From: Annulohypoxylon bovei var. microspora
Lineage: Eukaryota > Ascomycota > Sordariomycetes > Xylariales > Hypoxylaceae
DNA: 64,000 nucleotides
NCBI GenBank assembly: GCA_022836615.1
Contig: MU405228.1
Coordinates: 62,001-126,000, forward strand
Reading direction: 5' to 3'
Numbering within the stretch: the first letter of the stretch is position 1; every line of letters starts with the position of its first letter. Below, piece after piece: positions 55,896 to 64,000 of this stretch. A program made the position numbers and the translations under genes. Below the pieces are notes generated by a model. The model saw only the letters and a list, made by a program, of their open reading frames with translations, was not told the DNA's origin and made no database searches.

Positions 55896-57198
55896 CGATA
55901 GAAAATGCCCATCAGATCGACGCACATACCAAGTTGGAGAGCTACTGTATGGAGCTCTGGCTCTTCCGCCATGGCTTCTTCAGTGGTACCTTGGTGGCGT
56001 TCACGCGTGGGGGTATCAACACGGGATCCCGCCCCGAGTACTCTCTACATACCTTCTTATGTTATTGGGACATATAACCCAAGATCGGGTGCAGGTAGCT
56101 ACTCGACACGACATGATCTATACTGTCTACCGACTCTTCCCACCCCCGAAACATCCTGATTAGCTATTCCCCATTAACTCCATCAAATGAAAATTGGCAA
56201 TCCCTCTCTCTCTCCCCTCCCGCATCTATGCAGTCTATGGAAACCCTCACAAATGGCGGTCAATAGTCCATGGAGCGGAGCCCAGTCGAATGCATATCTC
56301 CAATGACAGTGTGGATACTTGACGTTAAGACTGGCCGAAAGAAGTGTGATGCGTCGTGATAATCCTCCACGCTCCTAGAAGCTAAGGAAGCACATCGTTC
56401 TTGAGAGGCGTATCGTGGCACGTTTCGTTGCTGTGAGGTGGTGTTGACGAGTTGGTGATTGGTGTCGGCCGAGACTATTGCTTTTCGTGGGTGAGGGAAG
56501 AAAGTGCACTTTCTCTGCGCATTGTAAACATATACTATGCTCGACGAGTAATATGTATCACACGTGAGGCGAGGTGGCGTTATACGTGCGTATACACACC
56601 ACTATCTTAGACCAAGACGTTGGAAACGAGCGTATAATGTGGGAACGTTTACCGCGATAGTTCATGTTGGTCACCACTCAACCAGTTTCACTTGCAGTCA
56701 TGCGCGCCTAAAGCAGCATATTATCCAGAAACTCCAAAACAGAGCGAGTGATAGACCGAGTATCTCAAAGATCAAGGCGCCGGCAGACAAGCACGCGTCT
56801 TCTCTAGCCTACGTTAGCTTATCTATTAACACTTGTGGACTATGGGGATATGAACTCGTGGAGTATCTCTAGGTCTAGTCCGGTCGACCCTGCTCAGGCA
56901 TGGAAAATAAAAGTCCATTGCCGAATACTATAGCAGGCTGCTCTACCGCTTACCTAAACCTAAAGAGAGCATTTTAGTGCGAGTATTAGTATTAAGTCTA
57001 TACCAAGGCTATAGAATCTGCATAACGACGACTCTTGCCACGCACTAGTCTATATCAAATAGCGAGCAAGATATCATGCCATACTATACATGGGATATGC
57101 TTTGCGAAAGACTCTAGCCGCATCCCTTTACACGTGGAAGCCAATGATAGATGCTAGGGTCGAGCTATCTCCAACATACCTTACTGTCTGCGTATTAG
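55896..57198. other. Gene-poor region downstream of FAN1
   Basis: Contains the FAN1 3' region and sequence with no credible gene. Open frames are short (about 100 codons or fewer) with no family features. Confidence 0.5.
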
Positions 57199-57684
57199 GG
57201 CCCGGTATCTTCTGCACCAACGTGCATTTTAGGCGCGGTCACTTCCTGTAGGATGATAGTGGTGAAGTCAACATCTTCAGCAACTATATCGAAGCCTTAT
57301 CCTAAGCGCGCAAAGACGATTAACGGGGATAGTTGGAGGAGTAGTCGGCGTAGACGTTAGCAGGGTTGAGCGGCGCTTAAACAAAGTACGGCGGCTCCAC
57401 AACACTGGGTGGGCTGGGGAAGGTGACTGGCATAGAAGTATTCTAGATGATTTTCTCTTTGAGTTAGAAGAAGAGGCTATTTCTCCGTGGCCTCATGATC
57501 CGGCCTCGAGGAAGCGCGCGCTGGGAGTATCGAATATGAAATTTGGGAAGAGCTCTATGGTTGATTTAGGACCCCAACCACCAAGGCAGATTCACTTGAG
57601 ATCCTCCTGACCAACGGCATCTCTAGGATGCCTTCGGCCGATGCAGCGCGTCATGTGGCGCGCGCTCTGGTTAAGCCTGGCTAA
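57199..57684 (+). pseudogene. Frame-broken coding relic, unknown origin
   Basis: Three overlapping stop-free stretches follow one another on the plus strand in alternating frames: 57199-57357, 57266-57607 (114 codons without an early Met) and 57565-57681. Their composition looks coding: the middle one contains SILDDFLFELEEEAISPWPHD, and the last contains SLEILLTNGISRMPSADAARHVA. This is the pattern of a gene or element fragment with frameshifts. I recognise no family, and chance open sequence is possible. Confidence 0.4.
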
Positions 57685-59670
57685 GACCTCAAGCCGCAAA
57701 ATCCAGAAAAAGAATCTATTCATGGGAAATAGATAGCCTCTAGTTGTGCAAATCTAATGAAAAACGAAGCATCCATCGCGAACCGCGCGCTGAATGAAGC
57801 AATACCATGATATAGAACAATATTTGGAGGCTAAAAACTGAAACAATAAACAGATATAATCGCACATAAATGTCATCAATCCCCGGACTTCACGATCTTC
57901 TGTATCTGTCTCTGTATAATCTATCCGTGCGTAAGACACACAGCGGAACGGACCTTGGCTGAGGAAACTCGACAGCTGAAACCGCAAGATTCAAAATATC
58001 AATATCAATATCCTACCTTCTCTTGCTGTACAGCATATAGCATCCTAGTATATCCCGGCATACAAGCATTACCCATCAGCACGCCACATCGACGGCAATC
58101 CCGCGATCCACTACTCAGCTCATTCAGCTCAACGTCTGACAGAAAGTCACGACCGGATAGAGAGCCGACGGACAGAAAAAGCAACTCGTTATATGATCTA
58201 TAGGATCTAAGATTTGTTGCCGCTCAAGTTTAGGTGAAGGTGAGTCGTGAATGGTGGCAGTGATAGGCTGTTTCCCGTGACGGAGGAGCAATAAGGAAAG
58301 ACAATTGGAAGACAGGGGCAGAGGAGAGAGACGTCAAATCAGAAGAGTGGGCAACGGAACGGCGCTAATAAAGACCCAAATATAGCAACCTTGGAAAAAT
58401 ACACAGGTACCCAGAGTAGCGGCAGCGCTTAACACAAGTACCGAATACCTCCGATTCATTCAAACAGACCAGCTACATCCCGGTATATTGCGCCTGGCAA
58501 ACCACACCAACGAAGGCTATCGAACCAATCAGATTCAAGCTCGGATAGGTCCTTGAACTGAGCTAGGCTAAGTCAACCGCGACCCCAGTTCAGGTAACTT
58601 ATACCTTTGGGAAGTAACTTCGGAGAGTGAATCACTTTTAATCAAGATGTAAGTCAAGTGCTCTCTAAAGTCTACCACTTTCTATGTACCTACCTCTTAC
58701 ATCCTCCCCCTACCAATCCACATGATAACCAATACAACTTGGAATACAACCTTTACCCAGCCAGCCCAGCTCAGCATAACAAGACTAATCAATCTAGAGT
58801 CAGCAGTACATTCAATTCTCCTGCGTCTACTCATACATACACACATACATACACATACATACGTACATACGATCAATTAAAGCTGTAAAGGGTTTGGATC
58901 TAAGGGCACCTGATCCCTGCCGCCTTTAAGCAGCCAATCCAAAGGGACCTTCACTTTGCACATCCACTACTGGCCCACCACTGCCGCCGCCCTCGAAACG
59001 GAACTTGACTTTTCTCTCTTCGCGCCAACGCTCCCTCAGTCTAAGACTCTAAGTCTTCGTCTCTCTCGGATCTCTCTCCACTAGCCGGGCCACGAGTCGA
59101 CCTTCCTTGTTTTCATACTCTCGTGTCCGCCTGTCTCTTGACCCTCCCGTCTCCAACTTACAGCGCGTACCGATAATAGGTAAACACATTACATATCCTA
59201 GTCGTGTGTGCCTAGCTTTGTTCGGTATAAGTCACATACGTCCAAAAAAGAACACCTGCCCCGTCCTGCCCGTCTAAGGACTCTGAGGACTCGCCAACCC
59301 GGTACATACTTCTGGAACCACACCCCCTACCATTGGGATCTGTCACATCGATCCCTAGCGTTTCTAGTGTTTCTAGCCGGGGGGTAGCTTAGCTTCCCGT
59401 TGGCGCCTTCGTCTCAGCATCGACTAGGTTGCTCACCCAGATCCTTGTCCTCCACGCAGCAACCTCATCCTTGACCTGCCAGAGAGTTACATATTATAGT
59501 CACCTATCCCCCTCATCCACCACCACCTAACCTACTCTTCCTCCACCACGGGCAGCTTTCCTGTGCAGCTTGTAGGCATCCCGTCTTCCTACCCCTTCGG
59601 AGTCATTCGCTTGACTTGAGGTTATTCCAACAACAACTCTATACTCAGCTTAGCCTTAGGACTCGCCACC
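57685..59670. other. Intergenic and leader of the S/P-rich protein gene
   Basis: No credible gene. A CATA-type microsatellite lies at 58832-58870. The last 800 bases are C/T-rich and are read as promoter and 5' leader of the next gene. Confidence 0.5.
58832..58870. repeat. (CATA)n-type microsatellite
   Basis: Imperfect tandem CATA/CACA/CGTA units over about 39 bases, read directly. Confidence 0.85.
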
Positions 59671-60408
59671 ATGCCTACCTGCAAGCCAAAGCTCGCGCAG
59701 TTGACCACTCCAGTCACAGCTACCTTCCCTTCGGAGCTATCTGCTCTGTCGGCCAGGACGCCTCTCTCTGCAGTTCCGGATTTTATCAAGGAGGAATTCC
59801 CTAACAGCGCTAGGACCCCTATCAGTCCACCCACGGCGTATATGGATTTTCTCAAGGCCATGTCGGTATCCTCGCCAGTCGTGCCGGAGAAGAGATCATC
59901 GGGAACTAGCACGCCAGAAGATGACTCGGCGCAGGAATCAGTACCATCGACCGCGAGCAGCGAACAGACAGACTGTTCTTGCAAATGCGGCAGCCATAGA
60001 TCACCAGCCGGTATCCCACCGAGCCCTTTTGCAAACCAGCCGATGTCCGCTCCACCAGCAGGAGCGACGTCGTTCCCCAGCCTTCATATGCCGCCATCTC
60101 CTGCCGTATCAACGATAGATTCGCCACTAAGCGCGACGGCACGGTCTCCATTTAGCGCAAGATCAGTGCGATCACCTTTTGACTGGGAAGCGGCGTTGAA
60201 GTCTAGGTATGCGCAGGATTGCAGAGCGCAGAAGTCGTCAGGGAAGAGCGTGCGGCACATTCGGGAGGTTGTCACGAGGACCGTTACTTACACGCCGAGA
60301 ATGGACCCGGCGCCGAAAGGCAAGAGAAGGAAGACGACGCATCTGGACTGCCCAAAAGCTCAAGCAGCAGCTGCAACGGCGGCAGCAGCCCGAACGAACA
60401 CGGTTTAG
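59671..60408 (+). CDS. Conserved fungal S/P-rich protein, unknown function
   Basis: Intronless, 245 residues. The start (GCCACCATGCC) has a strong context. The first 60 residues have a patterned PKLAQLTTPVTATFP...ARTPLS...ARTPISPPTAYMDFLKAMS. The middle is disordered and Ser/Pro-rich with one cysteine cluster (CSCKCG, about residues 102-107). Repeated short motifs (SPFSARS, SPFDWEAALKSRY) follow, then a basic end (PKGKRRKTTHLDC) and an Ala run. The SP/TP and basic motifs suggest a phosphorylated, possibly nuclear protein. It resembles an uncharacterised group in Sordariomycetes, from memory only. No enzymatic domain. Confidence 0.75.
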   Translation: MPTCKPKLAQLTTPVTATFPSELSALSARTPLSAVPDFIKEEFPNSARTPISPPTAYMDFLKAMSVSSPVVPEKRSSGTSTPEDDSAQESVPSTASSEQTDCSCKCGSHRSPAGIPPSPFANQPMSAPPAGATSFPSLHMPPSPAVSTIDSPLSATARSPFSARSVRSPFDWEAALKSRYAQDCRAQKSSGKSVRHIREVVTRTVTYTPRMDPAPKGKRRKTTHLDCPKAQAAAATAAAARTNTV

Positions 60409-61394
60409 ACCCTCGATTAAACAACCCCTATTTACCACACTACTCAATTCCGAACGAACTAAAGTCTTGACACCCTCCCCTAATTCTACATGGGCTTCTA
60501 TGCCAACAACTGTTATCTACTTTCCATTTGTTTATATCTACTACTTACATCTTGTTCACTCTTTTACCCATCATTTACTCACATTCTCTACATCTCCCCT
60601 TCTTCGAAATATTTTTATCAGCATCAAATCCGCAACAGAGCCACCGCTAGAATCGATGGGTTATGAGTTTTCACCTGAACCATCAGAGAAGCGGCGGAAA
60701 TGACTTTATGGCTTCTTACGATCTAGATCCATGGCGTACCTGGCATTACAAAGAGGACGGGATTTTGGGCGGATTTCTGTTAAGAACGTGCGACGGAGTT
60801 CATTGGCGTTTGCTGGCGGGCATCAGCAATCCTGGAAACCCGGGGCTTGCAAAGCGATACCAGGGGATTTTTGGAATTTTTTATTATTTTGCTTTATCGA
60901 CTGGAGTGTGTGTGTGTGTGGACCTTTGGAAAGGGGGCCACCGCGGGCGTGAGGGAGAGAACAAGCACCATTGGGCTGCTATAGGATAGCACGGGATGGA
61001 ACAGTGTCAAAATTCGTGTAGCCAACGTTCACAATGCATGGTATTCGTTACCTACGTCCTAGCTTGTTACTAGAGCTCCAGTGTCTATACAATCAGTGTT
61101 TGGCCAGCGAAATGTGTCTAATAGGCGGACCCCTACGCGGTTTTTCTTCTTCTCGAGACTGTTTATTTATTTGTTTTGTTTCGAATCGTAGACGGGAGCG
61201 GACGTTAAATGTTGTTTTCCGCTAAGGCGACCTCGAATGCGGCCAGGAGGTTGGGCTCGTAAGCGTTGACGACTTACTGGCTTAGACTGGGCCAAATTTC
61301 GGTCAAGAGTGCGGCCGTCGTTGGTGGCCTCCTCCCGCCGTCTCCGCCCTCTCACACGGTCTTTTATTTTTGTGACCACGCGAACTGCCCGCGG

Positions 61395-61421
61395 TAGTAG
61401 GTTAGGTAGGTAGGTAGGTAA
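61395..61421. repeat. (TAGG)n repeat with inverted ends
   Basis: Tandem TAGG units begin with GGTTA and are followed by TAACC, so the ends are inverted copies of each other. Read directly. Confidence 0.8.
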
Positions 61422-63943
61422 CCAAGATTGAGGGGGCCCCTGATCAAGATCGCCCACACCACCTCTTTGACGTTGCGTATTATGCCATTAGGTACAGTAT
61501 AAAGTGGATGTGTGGACGGGTGGCTTACACTAGTCTGGTCTTCATGGTATATAAGACATACATAGGTACGTTTGACCAGGTACTTTCATATCCTCCTATA
61601 CACTTACACAGATATCATTTTATATTGCTTGTCTTATATGTCTTATTTGTCTTATGCCTTAATTATACCTATCACTATTCATAGGAAATCTTGCATTGCA
61701 AAGACTCCTCGGCAGCACCGAAGGTAAGTTAGAGAGATACCGAGATTTATCAAATTACATACCTAAGTAGGTATACACTCACAAAAAACTTCACGCTGGC
61801 TGAATGTATGTAATAGGTAGGTCTTGTACCTTGCTACTTACGACGCCCGACTACAAAGCATAAGAGGTTTAATTGGTCGGTTCGTGCGTCCCGACATCCT
61901 GGGACTTGCATGGCGGGGCTCGACAGGGGTAAGGAAAGAGAATCAAGGCGCTAGTCCTTCTTCGCATTAGGGTTTCTTTTCGAAACTGGAGGGAAGAAGA
62001 AGTCTGAAGTCTGAAGTTTAAACAGAAGGTGGGGTCATTCAGTGCGCAATCTTCTTAAGCGCTGGCTCCGGACCGAAGTCAAAACCCTATTGGCCCGACC
62101 TTACCTTCTCAGTGAAGGGTGGATGGGTGTGTCATGCAGCGGTTCGAACGAGAGTCGCGACCGGTGATTGGTCAGACGAGGGACCGTTTAAGCGCCCGCG
62201 ACCTTTTTCTGTTAAATTGGTTCCTTCTCTCCTACCTATCCGATCAAACACCACCTTAGCCTTCGTATGCTTTCGTATGCTTGAGATGTTTCCTCATTAT
62301 GTCTATTGTATGTGAGTGAGGTATTGTGAGGTATGTGCGAAAGCCGCCCGTTCCCCCAGACTTCCAGATCTTCGCCATGCCGGACCCCTCCCTTCTCTTT
62401 CCCCCCTTTCGCGGGGATTTGGTTCCCACTAGTGACGGAAGAAGATAGATGAAGAGGCAAATAATTCTTCGTCTGTACGAACTCGTACGGATTGCTACCT
62501 TGGGAACCATGAACCCGTGACGGGGCGGTGAATAGCTACATGACATTAGTTGTTGCCTGCCGCAAAGCAGCGGACGGCCGCTACCGAGGTGGCCATCCAC
62601 CGGGGGCGAGTTATGTTTACTTCGCAAACGGGAAGCCAGGCAAGATGGATGGATGGTCGTCGTGACTAGGCCTTTTGGTAGCGGATAGATTTGGAGTCCC
62701 TTCGTCTTGTTTTGCCAAGGCCCGTGACCCCAATGCGAGACGAGAGGGCGTATGCTAGTCTGTCTACCTGGTAGGTATGGTAGGTATCTCGAGAGATCAC
62801 GAAGGGCTTGAGCACCGTCACCCCTTTTGGCGCATGGTCAAAAAAGGCATCATACAGGCAAACAAAGAAATTTCCGCTCGCTCGCTCGCTCGGTCGGCTC
62901 GTCACGGGAAAGACGCGGCCGCGAGGTAGAAACGCAAACGCAAATTGGACGGATGAGGTTCCGAGGGAACGGTGGCAGTGCGCCGTCATCACGCATCCGG
63001 CCTGGCTAGGGAAATGTGACGAGGGCCGCAGTAGCCTACATAACTAATACTTTGCCTCTTTCTTGCACTTTTTTCAATTATTCAAAAAGTCCCATGCCGG
63101 TATCCTAAATCCGATCCTTAAAGCTACGAGGCGGTCGCGCGGCGCCTGTGCGTCTACGTTTGCGTCTGCGTGCGCTTGTCTGAAGCCCCATGCTCTTTCT
63201 GCTTTTTGTTTCGCTCTACCTAGTAAACATCTCTCAATTCTCTAATGCGTGCGTGATATGCGATCCGAACTGTGCCCGTCTCGGAGTTATATGCATTGTG
63301 TATTCCGTACATATATGTAGCCCTGTTCTGCCCTGGGACTAACCGCGTCCAGATGCGTAGTCCGTTTGTTGAGAGAAGCTAGCTGTACATCATGGTCCCA
63401 ACTGCGAGGGTCTCCCAATCGACGTGTCGTCATGGGAAAAGAGGAGCCAGAAGAAGATGGTTATTCTCCGAGGCGAACGACGCCAATCCGTAGCTGTGGA
63501 TCTATAAAAGCTTCTATTATTGCGAGATATCCACCACGTTTATACCGCTCAATGAACCACTTCAGGGCATCGACGTGTATGTAAATATACCAAAGATAGG
63601 TTAATGCAAGGTATAACTATACGTGAGGCATATTTCAAGCTTTGCTCTCGCTCATCGCAGTTAGCACGCTTTGAATGTATACCTACCTAACTATATCTTT
63701 TTTAGGAAATGGCAGCAGTTATCACCTTGTAAACGTCTCTATCGCCATGTTCCTCATAGTCGATTTACCGATAGGCATATAGCACAAGGTGCAAATATAT
63801 GGAATAGATGATGTTTCCTTCGGATATTATTTCCCAAGGTTCTCGCACGTGGGAAAATGTCATCAACCCATGTTCCAACAGCTTCCGTGCCCCCCACGGC
63901 TGAGAGTACATACGTTAGCTGTGATGAGAGATATGGCTCACGT

Positions 63944-63960
63944 CTAACCTAACCTAACCC
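63944..63960. repeat. Short CTAACC tandem
   Basis: Three tandem CTAAC-containing units ending in CCC. It resembles the fungal telomere repeat CCCTAA but differs in unit length, and is probably a simple repeat. Confidence 0.6.
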
Positions 63961-64000
63961 ATTCTTGCTGACGCCAAGTACATATCCCGCGGCAGCCTCG

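Larger units (their letters stand above)
60409..64000. other. 3.6 kb gene-poor right end
   Basis: The first part is the 3' region of the S/P-rich protein gene. Beyond it no open frame exceeds about 125 codons or shows a domain. Features: a (TG)n run near 60906-60920, a TAGG repeat at 61395-61421, TAGGTA words near 61563, 61768, 61812, 62770 and 63678, a GCTC run near 62875, and a telomere-like word at 63944-63960. Confidence 0.5.

Noticed and set aside
62141..62160. GGTTCGAAC resembling a tRNA B box
   Set aside because: Flanking bases do not form a T stem, and no A box or acceptor stem is present.
62256..62992. Minus-strand open frames of 108-123 codons near the right end
   Set aside because: Composition is not coding-like, there are no domains or splice partners, and they overlap simple repeats.

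Overview
The window is nuclear DNA of a filamentous ascomycete (Pezizomycotina, most likely Sordariomycetes; the order is not settled). Genes are 1-3 kb. Introns are mostly 43-140 bp, with GTAAGT/GTATGT-type donors, CTAAC-type branch points and CAG/TAG acceptors. The products are eukaryotic housekeeping proteins with close fungal relatives. Intergenic DNA is rich in TAGGTA/TACCTA words and pyrimidine-rich leaders. I found no rRNA, convincing tRNA, CRISPR array, intact transposon or biosynthetic cluster.

Layout. 1-10.1 kb: the 3' end of a gene cut by the window edge, an intronless metallo-beta-lactamase-fold hydrolase, a four-exon C2H2 zinc-finger protein, and (minus) a long disordered conserved fungal protein. 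12.7-20.1 kb: eIF3m with an unusual acidic N-terminal extension (+), UMP-CMP kinase (-), a tiny predicted mitochondrial membrane protein (-) and a four-helix membrane protein (-). 23-31.6 kb: eIF2 gamma (+), a Laa2-type AP-1 accessory protein (-), nucleoporin Nsp1 (+) and the mitochondrial ATPase inhibitor (-). 35-42 kb: 14-3-3 (+), Dph4 (-), mitoribosomal mL59/MRPL25 (-) and the splicing helicase Prp28 (+). 43-56 kb: M1 aminopeptidase (+), enolase (+), ribosomal protein uS15/RPS13 (+), COMPASS subunit Sdc1 (-) and FAN1 nuclease (+). 56-64 kb is gene-poor: a frame-broken coding relic and one conserved unknown S/P-rich protein.

Together these are mostly independent housekeeping genes, not a pathway cluster. 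Translation is over-represented (eIF3m, eIF2 gamma, uS15, mL59, and Dph4, which modifies eEF2), but strands alternate and I see no sign of co-regulation beyond shared upstream regions such as mL59/PRP28 and LAA2/NSP1.

I do not see a clear undescribed system. The best leads are: an upstream in-frame exon that would give the M1 aminopeptidase a mitochondrial presequence by leaky scanning; a 176-residue acidic extension on eIF3m; a repeated CGGATAATCTTCGG-type motif in the eIF3m leader; and the intergenic TACCTAGGTA word family. Exon boundaries were deduced by eye from splice signals, phase and protein continuity, with no transcript data.
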